In this document: piece by piece, positions 29,286 to 38,540 of the stretch
Layout: each line of letters begins with the position of its first letter
Position numbering within the stretch: the first letter of the stretch is position 1
NCBI RefSeq assembly: GCF_014652475.1
Contig: NZ_BMYW01000004.1
Coordinates: forward strand, 43,103 to 107,102
Length of the DNA: 64,000 nucleotides
Direction: 5' to 3'
DNA from: Vogesella alkaliphila
Lineage (GTDB): Bacteria > Pseudomonadota > Gammaproteobacteria > Burkholderiales > Chromobacteriaceae
Made by a program: the position numbers and the translations under genes
The notes under the pieces: model-generated
The model's input: only the letters and a program-made list of their open reading frames with translations
The model's database searches: none
What the model was told of the DNA's origin: nothing

Positions 29286-31271
29286 ATGCTTTCCCGCCTC
29301 AGTATTGGTCACAAGCTGATCCTGCTTGTGCTGCCGTTCGGTCTGATGACCTTCTTCTTGGCCTCGACGCTGTCGTTGCAGCGCTACAGCTTCCTCGGCG
29401 ACATGCAGCAAGCCAAACACCTGGTCTCGGTCTCGACGCTGGCTTCGACGCTGGTGGACACGCTGCAGGCCGAGCGCGGCCTGAGCAACGGCTACCTGAA
29501 CGGGCAGGGTGCACTGCCCGCCACGCTGACCGAGGCGCGCACCAAGGCCGACACCGCGCTGAAGGCACTGGAAAGCACTGCAACGACACTGCCGGAAGGC
29601 GAGGTCAAACAGCGCGTCACCACCGTGGCCGGCGGCGTGCGCGGCCTGCTGGGCCAGCGTGGCGCCATCGACGGCCGCAGCCTGGCGGCGCCGGCCGCCT
29701 TTGCCGCCTACAGCCAGCAGATCGAGGCGCAGATCGCACTGGTTTCCAGCCTCGCCACCGCCTCCGACGAGGGCGACGTCATCCGCTTCAGCACCGCCTT
29801 GTCCAACCTGCTGTGCACCAAGGAATACGCCGGCCGCGAGCGCGGCTTCGTCAACGGCGCGCTGGCCGGCGGCGGCCTGACCCAGGCCAGCCTCGGCCAG
29901 GCCATCGGCCTGCAGGCACGCCAGGACGCCTGCGCCGGACAGCTGCTGCTGCTAGCCCCGCCGGAACTGGCGCAGTCGTTGCAGCCCTTCCTGCAGTCCG
30001 ATGCCGCCGCCACCCTGAAACAGCTGCGCAGCAGCATCTACGGCGCCGAGCCGGGCACGCCGGCTAGCGTGACGCCGGAACAGTGGTTTGCCGCCACCTC
30101 GGCGCAGATCGCCCAGCTGAAAACCGCGCAGGAAAAGCTGCTGCAGCAGCTGGATGACGTGGTGGCACGGAATATCGACGAAGCCTGGCAGAGCCTGATG
30201 ATCACCCTCGGCGGCACCCTGGCGCTGTCGCTGCTGCTGCTGATCGGCGGCCTGGCGGTGTACCGCAGCATCCGCAAGCCGGTGATGCGCCTGGAGCAGC
30301 TGATGACCAGCATGAGCCACAATCTGGACCTGGCGCCACGCGCGAAGCTGGAAGGCGACGACGAGATCGCGCGCATGGGGCGTGCCTTCGACGAGCTGGT
30401 CGATGCCTTTGCCGGCACCCTGAAGGTGGTGAAGAGCAATGCCCACAGCCTGATGAGCGCCGCCGAGGCGCTGCAGACGGTGTCGGCCCGCGCCGCCTCC
30501 GCCGCGGAAGCGCAAAGCGAATCGTCGACCCAGATCGCGGCGGCGGTCGAGGAAATGACCGTCGGCATCGCCTCGGTGCGCGACAACACCCACGACAACC
30601 TGGCCGTGGCGCAGCAGATGCAGCAGGGCGTCAACGCCGGCCGCGAGCGGATGCAGGAGACCACCCAGGCGATGCAGCACACCGCCGGCTCGCTGGACAG
30701 CGCCGGCGAGGTGATCGTCAGCCTGGCCGACAAGTCGCAGAGCATCCGCCAGATCATCACCGCGATCCGCGACATCGCCGACCAGACCAACCTGCTGGCG
30801 CTGAACGCGGCGATCGAGGCCGCCCGCGCCGGAGAAATGGGCCGCGGCTTCGCCGTGGTCGCCGACGAGGTGCGCAAGCTGGCGGAACGTACCGGCAAGG
30901 AAACGGTGGAAATCACCCAGCTGATCGAGGTGATCACCAACGAGACCGCCAACGCCGCCGGCCAGATGCGCACCGCGCGCACGCGCATGGAAAGCGGGCT
31001 GGACCTGGTGCAGGCTACCCTGCAGGATCTCGACGGCATTCACGACGAGGCCAACCAGACCGCGGCCAAGAGCCAGGACACCGCCGCCGCGATGCAGCAG
31101 CAGGCCTCGGCCAGCAACGAAGTCGCCGTCAACATCAGCCGCATCGCCTCGCTGGCCGAAGACAATGCGCTGATCGTCGACGAGGCGGCGGCACTGTCGG
31201 CGCAGCTGAACCAGACCGCGACCGAACTGGTGGCGCAGGTCGACCGCTTCAAGCACACCTCGCAAGCCTGA
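29286..31271 (+). CDS. Methyl-accepting chemotaxis protein with a NIT (nitrate/nitrite-sensing) domain
   Basis: This is a 661-residue chemoreceptor: membrane helix ([19 protein letters not shown], residues 11-29), a large periplasmic all-helical domain, membrane helix 2 ([23 protein letters not shown]), HAMP, and a signalling domain with the tip [26 protein letters not shown]. The periplasmic domain shows the two NIT hallmarks, [12 protein letters not shown] (Arg64) and [15 protein letters not shown] (Arg186), which correspond to the arginines that bind nitrate in the antiterminator NasR. Position directly after narGHJI supports nitrate or nitrite as the ligand; binding itself is inferred. 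GGAG precedes the start. Confidence 0.9.
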   Translation: MLSRLSIGHKLILLVLPFGLMTFFLASTLSLQRYSFLGDMQQAKHLVSVSTLASTLVDTLQAERGLSNGYLNGQGALPATLTEARTKADTALKALESTATTLPEGEVKQRVTTVAGGVRGLLGQRGAIDGRSLAAPAAFAAYSQQIEAQIALVSSLATASDEGDVIRFSTALSNLLCTKEYAGRERGFVNGALAGGGLTQASLGQAIGLQARQDACAGQLLLLAPPELAQSLQPFLQSDAAATLKQLRSSIYGAEPGTPASVTPEQWFAATSAQIAQLKTAQEKLLQQLDDVVARNIDEAWQSLMITLGGTLALSLLLLIGGLAVYRSIRKPVMRLEQLMTSMSHNLDLAPRAKLEGDDEIARMGRAFDELVDAFAGTLKVVKSNAHSLMSAAEALQTVSARAASAAEAQSESSTQIAAAVEEMTVGIASVRDNTHDNLAVAQQMQQGVNAGRERMQETTQAMQHTAGSLDSAGEVIVSLADKSQSIRQIITAIRDIADQTNLLALNAAIEAARAGEMGRGFAVVADEVRKLAERTGKETVEITQLIEVITNETANAAGQMRTARTRMESGLDLVQATLQDLDGIHDEANQTAAKSQDTAAAMQQQASASNEVAVNISRIASLAEDNALIVDEAAALSAQLNQTATELVAQVDRFKHTSQA

Positions 31272-31294
31272 GCCGCGTTTCCCGCCCGGCAATG

Positions 31295-31331
31295 ACAATG
31301 CGGCCAACCTTTACAAGGTTGGCCGCATTGT
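31295..31331. terminator. Perfect hairpin of two exact DUS-like repeats between convergent genes
   Basis: TGCGGCCAACCTT (31299-31311) and AAGGTTGGCCGCA (31315-31327) are extended by ACAA / TTGT to a 17-bp perfect stem with a 3-nt loop, followed on the plus strand by TTTT. It separates the chemoreceptor gene from the minus-strand cysB. Confidence 0.85.
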
Positions 31332-31356
31332 TTTGGGCGCGAGGTACGGACGGTCG

Positions 31357-32286
31357 CTAGTCCTGTGCCACCGGTGACAGTGCCCGGCGCACGGTGTCCT
31401 CGTCCAGCGCCGCCGAGCACAGCTCGATGAAGCGGTAGGCGTAGCTGCGCAGGTAGTGGCCGCGACGGATGGCGACGCGGGTGGTCTGGTGGCCGAACAG
31501 CGGCGCGCCTTCCACCACCTTGACCTGCGTATCGCGCTGCGGGTCCACCGCCATCGAGGCGATGATGCCGACGCCCAGTTCCAGCTCGACGTAGGTCTTG
31601 ATCACGTCGGCGTCCAGTGCCGCCATCACGATGTCCGGCGCCAGCGCGGCGTCGGCGAAGGCGCGGTCGATCTGCGCGCGGCCGGTAAAGCCCTGGTGGT
31701 AGGTGACGATCGGGTACTCGGCCAGCGTCTCCAGCGTCAATGCCTGCTGGTGCAGCGGGTGCGCCGGCGGCGCGATCACCGCGTGGTGCCAGCTGTAGTA
31801 GGGGAAGGACACCAGTTCCGGCACCTCGGCCACCGCCTCGGTGGCGATACCGATGTCGGCCTCGCCGGCCAGCAGCAGGCGTACCAGCTCGTCCGGGCTG
31901 GCCTGGTGCAGCACCAGGTGCACCTTGGGGAAGGCCTTCTTGAACGCGGTCACCACCTTGGGCAGCGCATAGCGCGCCTGGGTGTGGGTGGTGGCGATGG
32001 TGAGCTGGCCTTCGTCGCGCTGGCTGAACTGCTCGGCCAGGCGCTTGATGTTGCCGGCGTCCAGCAGCATGCGCTCGACGATGGTCAGCAGCTCCTTGCC
32101 GGGGTCGGTGAGGCCGAGAAAGCGCTTGCCCTTGCGCACGAACAGCTCCACGCCCAGCTCGTCTTCCAGGTCCTTGATGTGCTTGGACACGCCGGACTGC
32201 GAGGTGAACAGCGCGTTGGCCACCTCGGTCAGGTTGAAGTTCTGGCGAACGGTCTCGCGGATGATGCGTAGTTGCTGGAAGTTCAT
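31357..32286 (-). CDS. cysB: LysR-family regulator CysB of sulfur assimilation
   Basis: CysB activates sulfate-assimilation genes in response to N-acetylserine and is antagonised by sulfide. The 309-residue protein begins [45 protein letters not shown], a near-canonical CysB winged-helix domain, and continues into the periplasmic-binding-like effector domain ([49 protein letters not shown]), with the family's TTHTQARY sulfate-binding segment. Its start overlaps the cysA stop (ATGA), so it is the last gene of cysTWA-cysB. The paralogue Cbl is a less likely alternative. Confidence 0.93.
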   Translation of the reverse strand: MNFQQLRIIRETVRQNFNLTEVANALFTSQSGVSKHIKDLEDELGVELFVRKGKRFLGLTDPGKELLTIVERMLLDAGNIKRLAEQFSQRDEGQLTIATTHTQARYALPKVVTAFKKAFPKVHLVLHQASPDELVRLLLAGEADIGIATEAVAEVPELVSFPYYSWHHAVIAPPAHPLHQQALTLETLAEYPIVTYHQGFTGRAQIDRAFADAALAPDIVMAALDADVIKTYVELELGVGIIASMAVDPQRDTQVKVVEGAPLFGHQTTRVAIRRGHYLRSYAYRFIELCSAALDEDTVRRALSPVAQD

Positions 32287-33359
32287 GCCGCACCTGCCGT
32301 TTCGGGGTTGGCAAACACGCGCACGCTGCGCGGTTGCAGGCGTACCGGCTCGCCGGCAATCAGGCTGCCGGCCAGCGGGTGGCTGGCGGGCAGTTCGACA
32401 TCGAAATGCTGGCCGGCCACGTCGTCGCGGCCTTCCAGCTCCACGCGGGTCAGCGCGCCCAGCGTCAGCACGCGGCTGACCCGCGCCGGAATGCCGTGGC
32501 CGAACTCCTGGCGCACGATGTCCAGCTCGTGCGGACGCACGAAGGCGATCACCTCGCCGTGCTGGGCATGCTGCTCGGCGGTGAGGGTGGCCTTGCCGAT
32601 GGCGATGCCGCCGGCGCTGCTGCGGCCCTCGAAGCGGTTGGCCGCACCGAGGAAACCGTACACGAAGGGCGTCGCCGGCTGCTGGTAGACCTCGGCCGGG
32701 CTGCCGATCTGCTCCACGCGGCCGTGGTTCATCAGCACCACGCGGTCGGCCACTTCCAGCGCCTCTTCCTGGTCATGGGTGACGAAGATCGACGTGATGT
32801 GCAGCTCGTCGTGCAGGCGGCGCAGCCAGCGGCGCAGCTCCTTGCGCACCTTGGCGTCCAGCGCGCCGAACGGCTCGTCCAAGAGCAGCACGCGCGGCTC
32901 CACCGCCAGCGCTCGGGCCAGCGCGATGCGCTGGCGCTGGCCGCCGGACAGCTGCGCCGGGAAGCGGTCGGCCAGCCAGTCCAGCTGCACCAGTTGCAGC
33001 AGCTCGTGCACCTTGCGCTTGATTTCGCTCTCGGACGGGCGGATGCCGCGCGGCTTCATGCGCAGGCCGAAGGCCACGTTGTCGAATACCGTCATGTGGC
33101 GGAACAGCGCGTAGTGCTGGAACACGAAGCCGACCTGACGCTCGCGCACGTGGGTATCGGAGGCGTCGTCACCGTCCAGCAGCACGCGGCCGCTGTCGGC
33201 CTGCTCCAGCCCGGCGATGACCCTTAGCAACGTCGTCTTGCCGCAGCCGGACGGACCGAGCAGCGCCACCAGCTCGCCGCTGGGGAAGTCCAGCGTCAGG
33301 TTGTCGAGGGCGATGAAGTCGCCGAAAGCCTTGTGGATGTTCTGTACCTGGATGCTCAT
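32283..33359 (-). CDS. cysA: Sulfate/thiosulfate ABC transporter, ATP-binding protein
   Basis: CysA energises sulfate uptake. The 358-residue protein has Walker [10 protein letters not shown] near residue 35, Q-loop FQHYALF, signature [16 protein letters not shown], Walker [14 protein letters not shown], and a C-terminal TOBE-like regulatory domain. The start [15 protein letters not shown] at 33359 was chosen by homology, 13 codons inside the open frame, with GAGAAAC just before it. It overlaps cysB by 4 bases and lies 78 bases after cysW. A variant DUS-like repeat (GGTTGGCCGCA, 32636-32646) is read AAN in antisense. Confidence 0.95.
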   Translation of the reverse strand: MSIQVQNIHKAFGDFIALDNLTLDFPSGELVALLGPSGCGKTTLLRVIAGLEQADSGRVLLDGDDASDTHVRERQVGFVFQHYALFRHMTVFDNVAFGLRMKPRGIRPSESEIKRKVHELLQLVQLDWLADRFPAQLSGGQRQRIALARALAVEPRVLLLDEPFGALDAKVRKELRRWLRRLHDELHITSIFVTHDQEEALEVADRVVLMNHGRVEQIGSPAEVYQQPATPFVYGFLGAANRFEGRSSAGGIAIGKATLTAEQHAQHGEVIAFVRPHELDIVRQEFGHGIPARVSRVLTLGALTRVELEGRDDVAGQHFDVELPASHPLAGSLIAGEPVRLQPRSVRVFANPETAGAA

Positions 33360-33406
33360 CTTGTTTCTCCGTGGCCGCGTCGCGCGCGGCCAGCTCAAAT
33401 TGGGGC

Positions 33407-33419
33407 AAGGTTGGCCGCA
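33407..33419 (+). repeat. DUS-like 13-mer, exact, between cysW and cysA
   Basis: Exact AAGGTTGGCCGCA in the 78-base gap of the cys operon. It is unpaired, so it is not a hairpin terminator. Confidence 0.8.
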
Positions 33420-33437
33420 ACGGCCAGCCTGTCGCGA

Positions 33438-34319
33438 TCAGTCATGCGCCTGCGCGGCGCGCCATTCGATCCAGCTCTTCACCGCCAGCGTCACCAGCGC
33501 CAGCAGCGCCAGCAGGCTGGCCACGGCGAAGGCGGCAGCGAACTGGTACTCGTTGTAGAGGATCTCCACGTGCAGGGGCAGGGTGTTGGTCTCGCCGCGG
33601 ATGTGGCCGGATACCACCGATACCGCGCCGAATTCGCCCATCGCCCGCGCATTGCTGAGGATCACGCCGTACAGCAGCGCCCAGCGCACGTTCGGCAGCG
33701 TCACGTGCCAGAACACCTGCCAGCCGCGCGCGCCCAGCACCACCGCGGCTTCTTCTTCCTCGCGGCCTTGCGCCTGCAACAGTGGAATCAGCTCGCGGGC
33801 GACGAAGGGCACAGTGACGAACACGGTAGCCAGCACGATGCCCGGCACCGCGAAGATCACCTTGATGTCGTGCTCCAGCAGCCAGGGGCCGATCCAGCCG
33901 TGGCTGCTGAACACCAGCACGTAGATCAGGCCGGCCACCACCGGCGACACCGAGAAAGGCAGGTCGATCAGCGTGATCAAGAGCTGCTTGCCGCGGAAAT
34001 CGAAGCGGGTGATCGCCCACGCCGCCGCCACGCCGAACACCAGGTTCAGCGGCACCGAGATCACGGCGGCCAGCAGGGTCAGCTTCACCGCCGACAGCGC
34101 ATCCGGCTCCACCAGTGCGTCGAGATAGGTCTCCCAGCCCTTGGCCAGCGCCTCGGCAAACACCACCGCTAGCGGCAGCAGCAGGAACACGGCGAAGAAG
34201 GTCAGCGCCACGCCGAGGATGGTGTACTTGACCCACGGTGCCTCGCGGGTGGCCTGGCGGCTTTCCAGCAGCGCGGCGCGGTCGTGCTGGGCATACAGAT
34301 TGGCAGTGATGGCGGCCAT
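33438..34319 (-). CDS. cysW: Sulfate/thiosulfate ABC transporter permease CysW
   Basis: CysW is one of the two inner-membrane permeases of the sulfate importer. The 293-residue protein has six predicted membrane segments beginning YTILGVALTFFAVFLLLPLAVVFAEAL, and the ATPase-contact EAA motif EEEEAAVVLGARGWQVFWHVTLPNV near residue 190. The start at 34319 overlaps the cysT stop by one base (TAATG), suggesting coupled translation. Confidence 0.94.
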   Translation of the reverse strand: MAAITANLYAQHDRAALLESRQATREAPWVKYTILGVALTFFAVFLLLPLAVVFAEALAKGWETYLDALVEPDALSAVKLTLLAAVISVPLNLVFGVAAAWAITRFDFRGKQLLITLIDLPFSVSPVVAGLIYVLVFSSHGWIGPWLLEHDIKVIFAVPGIVLATVFVTVPFVARELIPLLQAQGREEEEAAVVLGARGWQVFWHVTLPNVRWALLYGVILSNARAMGEFGAVSVVSGHIRGETNTLPLHVEILYNEYQFAAAFAVASLLALLALVTLAVKSWIEWRAAQAHD

Positions 34320-35158
34320 TATTCGCTCCTCCCGTTACGGCGTGCCTGCCACGCCTGCAAGCCGTTGATCGCCAGCAGCAGCAGGAACGACGCCACCAGC
34401 ATCACGCTGGCAATGGCGGTGGCGCCGGCGTAGTCGTACTGCTCCAGCTTGCTGATGATCATCAGCGGGGTGATTTCCGACACCATCGGGATGTTGCCGG
34501 CGATGAAGATCACCGAGCCGTACTCGCCGACGGCGCGGGCAAATGCCAGCGCGAAACCGGTCATCAGCGCCGGCTGCAGCACCGGCAGGATCACGTGGCG
34601 GAAGGTCTGCCAGCGGTGCGCACCGAGGCTGGTGGCGGCTTCTTCCAGCTCGGTCTCCAGGTCTTCCAGCACCGGCTGCACCGTGCGCACCACGAAGGGC
34701 AGGCCGATGAACACCAGCGCCACCAGCACGCCCAGCGGCCCGAACGCCACCTTGATGCCCAGCGGCTCCAGGTACTGCCCCAGCCAGCCGTTGCCGGCGT
34801 ACAGCGCGGTCAGCGCGATACCGGCCACCGCGGTGGGCAGCGCGAACGGCAGGTCCACCAGCGCGTCGACCAGCTTCTTGCCAGGGAAGCGGTAGCGCAC
34901 CAGCGACCACGCCAACAGCAGGCCGAACACGGTGTTGATGGCGGCGGCCAGCAGCGCCATGCCGAAACTCAGCCGGTAGGAGGCCAGCACCCGCGGGGCG
35001 GTCACGGCGTCCCAGAACGCTTCCAGACTCAGGCTGCTGGCGCGGATGAACACCGCCGCCAGCGGAATCAGCACCACCAGCGACAGATAGGTCAAGGTAA
35101 AGCCCAGCGACAGGCCGAAGCCGGGTAACACGCGGGGCAGGGTCGGCGCTTTGGTCAT
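34319..35158 (-). CDS. cysT: Sulfate/thiosulfate ABC transporter permease CysT (CysU)
   Basis: CysT is the second permease subunit. The 279-residue protein begins MTKAPTLPRVLPGFGLSLGFTLTYLSLVVLIPLAAVF and carries the EAA loop ELEEAATSLGAHRWQTFRHVILPVLQPAL, with the VGEYGSVIFIAGNIP segment typical of the subfamily. GGAGGTGCC is the likely ribosome site before its ATG. It is the first gene of the cysTWA-cysB unit; a separate unit with the binding protein lies 270 bases upstream. Confidence 0.94.
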   Translation of the reverse strand: MTKAPTLPRVLPGFGLSLGFTLTYLSLVVLIPLAAVFIRASSLSLEAFWDAVTAPRVLASYRLSFGMALLAAAINTVFGLLLAWSLVRYRFPGKKLVDALVDLPFALPTAVAGIALTALYAGNGWLGQYLEPLGIKVAFGPLGVLVALVFIGLPFVVRTVQPVLEDLETELEEAATSLGAHRWQTFRHVILPVLQPALMTGFALAFARAVGEYGSVIFIAGNIPMVSEITPLMIISKLEQYDYAGATAIASVMLVASFLLLLAINGLQAWQARRNGRSE

Positions 35159-35427
35159 GGGGCACCTCCGTCATGGGTAGTAGGCATCGCGGCATCCTGT
35201 TTTTATATAACTGCAAACAGGATATTGCCGAGGGCTTTATTCCGAAAATAAGGAATTCTTCGTTGCTTATTCACTAAGCGAAAAAGCCGGTGGCGAAACG
35301 GGGGGCGCGCTAGCAGGCAAGCCCTCAGCCGATGAGCGGCGGCCGCGGCACAGGGGGTGCAAATGGAAGCAGATCGGGAAGGGAAGAACGGGGCTCAGCC
35401 AGCGGCCGGAGCCGGGGTGCAGGCGGA
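35159..35427 (-). promoter_or_regulatory. Intergenic region upstream of cysTWA-cysB
   Basis: This region is AT-rich compared with its flanks. On the minus strand a -10-like TATAAA (35202-35207) lies inside an inverted repeat CCTGTTT / AAACAGG (35196-35221), with only a weak -35. A second dyad, TTCCTTA / GGAATAA, lies at about 35242-35262. An activator-dependent promoter, presumably for CysB, fits this. No gene was found. Confidence 0.4.
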
Positions 35428-35937
35428 CTACAGGTTGCCTTGCGGCCAACCTTCCACCTGCCGGCGCAGCTGTTGCAGCAACAGGCGCAGTTCGCCGAGC
35501 GCGGCGTCGCCTTCACCGCGCAGGGTGTGCAGCCGGCTGCCCCAGCGACTGGCAAAGGCGACGGTGCTGGTCAGCCGCGGCCAGTGCGCCTGCGGCGGGT
35601 GGCAGACGGTGAGGCTGGGGAAGGGCAGCGGCGTGGCGGCGGCCAGGTCGCCGCTGGGAGACAGCAGCAGCGCGCCGAGGGCGCGCTGCGGATGGTGTGC
35701 CAGCACCGTCAGCGCCGGCAGGCACAGTTCGCCGGCGGCCAGCAGCAGCACGCTCTTGCCGTGGCCGTGCAGCCACTCGTCCAGCTCGGCCGGCCGTGCC
35801 AGCAGCAGCGCGTTCTGCTGGTGCCCGAGCCGCAGCAGGGTGTGGCCATCCGCCTCGCGGGCGTCGGCCAGCACCAGCAGCGTGCTCAGCGCGGCAGCCG
35901 GCTCAACGGGCAATGATCTGGTCAAAGATCGCTCCAT
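35428..35937 (-). CDS. Unrecognised protein, possibly a degenerate RBBP9/YdeN-type hydrolase
   Basis: This is a 169-residue frame between sbp and cysT. The pattern [33 protein letters not shown], then [14 protein letters not shown], then [11 protein letters not shown] resembles the RBBP9/YdeN small serine-hydrolase family (core GHSLG, then PLPFPS..V, then aaWGs). The nucleophile elbow is not intact: the expected GHSLG reads AAGEL, so catalysis is doubtful. It overlaps the end of sbp by 35 bases, which suggests co-transcription with the sulfate-binding protein. An exact DUS-like repeat near the 3' end is read GWPQ. It could be a sulfur-linked accessory protein; I assign no function. Confidence 0.6.
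   Translation of the reverse strand: MERSLTRSLPVEPAAALSTLLVLADAREADGHTLLRLGHQQNALLLARPAELDEWLHGHGKSVLLLAAGELCLPALTVLAHHPQRALGALLLSPSGDLAAATPLPFPSLTVCHPPQAHWPRLTSTVAFASRWGSRLHTLRGEGDAALGELRLLLQQLRRQVEGWPQGNL
35441..35453 (-). repeat. DUS-like 13-mer inside the hydrolase-like gene
   Basis: Exact, sense to the gene, read GWPQ: a third sense frame of the repeat. Confidence 0.8.
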
Positions 35938-36901
35938 CGGCGAAGTGGGTCTTCTGGGCTTTTGTCCAGCCGCCGAACACCTGGTCGATGGTGAACAGCT
36001 TCACCTTGCTGAACTTGTCGGCGTACTTGGCGGCCACCTTGGCGTCACGCGGACGGTAGTAGTTGGCCGCGGCCAGTTCCTGGCCTTGCGGGCTGTACAG
36101 GTATTGCAGGTAGGCCTCGGCCACCTTGCGCGTGCCCTTCTTGTCGACCACCTTGTCCACCACGCTCACCGGCGGTTCGGCCAGGATGGACAGCGACGGC
36201 GTCACGATGTCGAACTTGTCCGGGCCCAACTCCTTGGTGGCGAGGTAGGCTTCGTTTTCCCACGACAGCAGCACGTCACCGATGCCGCGCTGGGTGAAGC
36301 TGACCAGCGAGCCGCGGGCGCCGGAATCCAGCACCTTCACGTTCTGGAACACCTTCTTCACGAAGTCCTGCGCCTTGGCGTTGTTGCCGCCCGGCTGCTT
36401 CAGCGCGTAGCCCCAGGCCGCCAGGTAGTTCCAGCGCGCACCGCCGGAGGTTTTCGGGTTCGGCGTCACCACTTCCACGCCGGGGCGGGTCAGGTCGTTC
36501 CAGTCCTTGATGCCCTTCGGGTTGCCCTTGCGCACCAGGAACACGATGGTGGAGGTGTACGGTGACGCGTTGTTCGGCAGGCGTTTCTGCCAGTTGGCCG
36601 GGATCAGCTTGGCCTCGGTGTGCAGCGCGTCGACGTCGTAGGCGAGCGCCAGCGTCACCACGTCGGCCTCCAGGCCGTCGATCACGCCGCGCGCCTGCTT
36701 GCCGGAGCCGCCGTGCGACTGCTTGATGGTGACGGTTTCACCGGTCTTGGCCTTCCAGTGCTTGGCAAAGGCGGTGTTGAAATCCTGGTACAGCTCGCGC
36801 GTCGGGTCGTAGGACACATTCAGCAGGCTGACATCGGCGTAGGCGAAGCTGGCGCTGCCCAGCAGCAGGGCGGCGATGATCTGGCGGGACGAGAACGACA
36901 T
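35903..36901 (-). CDS. sbp: Periplasmic sulfate-binding protein
   Basis: Sbp captures sulfate for CysTWA in the periplasm. The 332-residue precursor has a signal peptide [20 protein letters not shown] with a likely cleavage after AYA (residue 22). The family segments are [67 protein letters not shown] and the C-terminal IFDQI. The start at 36901 follows AAGGAAACC; the frame extends 12 codons upstream without support. It is followed by the hydrolase-like gene. Confidence 0.95.
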   Translation of the reverse strand: MSFSSRQIIAALLLGSASFAYADVSLLNVSYDPTRELYQDFNTAFAKHWKAKTGETVTIKQSHGGSGKQARGVIDGLEADVVTLALAYDVDALHTEAKLIPANWQKRLPNNASPYTSTIVFLVRKGNPKGIKDWNDLTRPGVEVVTPNPKTSGGARWNYLAAWGYALKQPGGNNAKAQDFVKKVFQNVKVLDSGARGSLVSFTQRGIGDVLLSWENEAYLATKELGPDKFDIVTPSLSILAEPPVSVVDKVVDKKGTRKVAEAYLQYLYSPQGQELAAANYYRPRDAKVAAKYADKFSKVKLFTIDQVFGGWTKAQKTHFADGAIFDQIIAR

Positions 36902-36935
36902 GATGGTTTCCTTGTGTGCGTGCAGTGATGACCCC

Positions 36936-36963
36936 ACTGTAGCGGGCGCCCTTATGCAAACAA
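36936..36963 (-). promoter_or_regulatory. Candidate sbp promoter
   Basis: On the minus strand TTGTTT (36958-36963) and TACAGT (36936-36941) are 16 bp apart, about 30 bases before the start codon. The AT-rich stretch upstream (to about 36995) could hold a CysB site, but no consensus was confirmed. Confidence 0.4.
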
Positions 36964-37014
36964 ACCAAGAAAATCTGTATTGCTAATCGCGTTTGGCGAT
37001 ATGGGAGGAGGGGG

Positions 37015-37869
37015 TTAGCCCGGTTGCAGCGCGCCGGCCGACAGCCGGATGCGCTGCCCCGCGCTCAGCGTGGCGGCGTCCTGCGCGCTGAGCAGCACTT
37101 CCACCAGCTCGCCGGCGACCAGCACCGTCACCCGCCACATCACGTCGGCCGGCTGGCAGGCCAGCACCTCGCCGTGCAGCGCGACGCGACTGCTGTCGCG
37201 CGGCGTCTGCAGGAACACCTGCGCCGGCGTGCCCTGCGCGCCGATGCGGCCGTGCTCCAGCTGCAGCACCTGGTCGGCCACCGCGAAGATCTCGCCCAGG
37301 TCGTGGCTGACCATCACCGTGGTCAGCGCGAAGCGCTGGTGCATGTCACGCAACATCCGCTGCAGCTCGCGGCGCAGGCCGTGATCCAGCGCCGACAGCG
37401 GCTCGTCCAGCAACAGCAAGGTTGGCCGCATCGCCAGCGCCCGCGCCAGCGCCACGCGCTGCTTCTGGCCGCCGGACAGCTGCGCCGGACGCTGCCGCGC
37501 CAGCGCCGCCAGTCCGCACACTTCCAGCAGCTCCCGCACCAGGGCGCCATCGCCGCGCGCGGCGCCAAAGGCGATGTTGTCGGCCACGCTGAGGTGCGGG
37601 AACAGCGCGTAATCCTGGAACACCATGCCGATGCGGCGCTGCTGCACCGGCAGGCTGCGGCCACCGTGCAGCCAGTCGGCGCCGTTCACCCGCAGCCAGC
37701 CGCCATCGGCCGCTTCCAGCCCGGCCAGTAGCCGCAGCAGCGTGGTCTTGCCGGCGCCGGACGCGCCGCTGAGCACGGTGAAACTGCCGGTGGCCAGCGT
37801 GGCGGCGACGTCCAGCTGCAGCTGGCCGTTGGCGCCGTGGCGGGTCTTCTGCAGCGAAAATTCGATCAT
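37015..37869 (-). CDS. modC: Molybdate ABC transporter, ATP-binding protein
   Basis: ModC energises molybdate uptake. The 284-residue protein has Walker A SGASGAGKTTLLRLLAG near residue 36, Q-loop FQDYALFPHL, signature LSGGQKQRVALARALAMRP, Walker B TLLLLDEPLSALD, H-loop VSHDLGE, and a short C-terminal TOBE-like tail. It is shorter than E. coli ModC (352), with one reduced TOBE domain; a separate Mop-domain gene in the operon may compensate. Its start overlaps the modB stop (ATGA). An exact DUS-like repeat is read RPTL in antisense. Confidence 0.93.
   Translation of the reverse strand: MIEFSLQKTRHGANGQLQLDVAATLATGSFTVLSGASGAGKTTLLRLLAGLEAADGGWLRVNGADWLHGGRSLPVQQRRIGMVFQDYALFPHLSVADNIAFGAARGDGALVRELLEVCGLAALARQRPAQLSGGQKQRVALARALAMRPTLLLLDEPLSALDHGLRRELQRMLRDMHQRFALTTVMVSHDLGEIFAVADQVLQLEHGRIGAQGTPAQVFLQTPRDSSRVALHGEVLACQPADVMWRVTVLVAGELVEVLLSAQDAATLSAGQRIRLSAGALQPG
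37418..37430 (+). repeat. DUS-like 13-mer inside modC
   Basis: Exact, antisense to the gene, read RPTL just before the Walker B strand. Confidence 0.8.
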
Positions 37870-38540
37870 GCGATACGCTCCGCGCGGCGGCGCAACAGGT
37901 TGACCAACAACACCACGGCGAAGGAGAACGCGCACAGGATGGCGGCGTAGGCGTGGGCGGCCGGGTAGTTCAGCGCCTCGACCTCGTTGTAGACCGCGAT
38001 CGACGCCACCCGCGTCACGCCGGGGATGTTGCCGCCTATCATCAGCACCAGGCCGAATTCGCCGACGGTGTGGGCAAAGCTCATCACCACGCCGGCCACC
38101 AGCGCCGGCCGCACGCAGGGCAGCTCGACGCGCAGCAGGGTGGCGAGCCGCGATTTGCCCATGGTCCAGGCCGCCTCGCGCAGGCTGGGCGGCAACCCGC
38201 TCAGCGCCGCCGCCACCGGCTGCACCATGAACGGCAGGCTGAACAGCACCGAGCCGATCACCAGCCCGGCAAAGGAAAACACCAGGTTGACGCCGAACAG
38301 CTCGCGCAGCCAGGCGCCGGGCGCATTGGCCGGCGACAGCGCCAGCAGCAGGTAGAAGCCGAGCACCGACGGCGGCAGCACCAGCGGCATCGCCACCAGC
38401 GTGTCCACCAGCGGCCGCAGCCGCGAGCGGCTGTGCGCCAGCCACGCCGCCAGCGGCAGGCCGAGCAGCAGCAGGAGCAGGGTGGTGGTCGCCGCCAGCC
38501 GCAGGGTCAGCCACAGCGGGGCGAGGTCGAGTCCGTTCAT
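37866..38540 (-). CDS. modB: Molybdate ABC transporter permease
   Basis: ModB is the membrane channel subunit. The 224-residue protein has five to six membrane segments beginning LWLTLRLAATTTLLLLLLGLPLAAWLAH, the segment LVAMPLVLPPSVLGFYLLLAL, and the EAA loop LREAAWTMGKSRLATLLRVELPCVRPAL. HTVGEFGLVLMIGGNIPGVTRVASIAVY near the C-terminus is characteristic of ModB. It overlaps both neighbours by 4 bases. Confidence 0.94.
   Translation of the reverse strand: MNGLDLAPLWLTLRLAATTTLLLLLLGLPLAAWLAHSRSRLRPLVDTLVAMPLVLPPSVLGFYLLLALSPANAPGAWLRELFGVNLVFSFAGLVIGSVLFSLPFMVQPVAAALSGLPPSLREAAWTMGKSRLATLLRVELPCVRPALVAGVVMSFAHTVGEFGLVLMIGGNIPGVTRVASIAVYNEVEALNYPAAHAYAAILCAFSFAVVLLVNLLRRRAERIA

Noticed and set aside
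36061..36072. AGTTGGCCGCGG in sbp as a copy of the repeat
   Set aside because: It is a core match only, with both flanks different.
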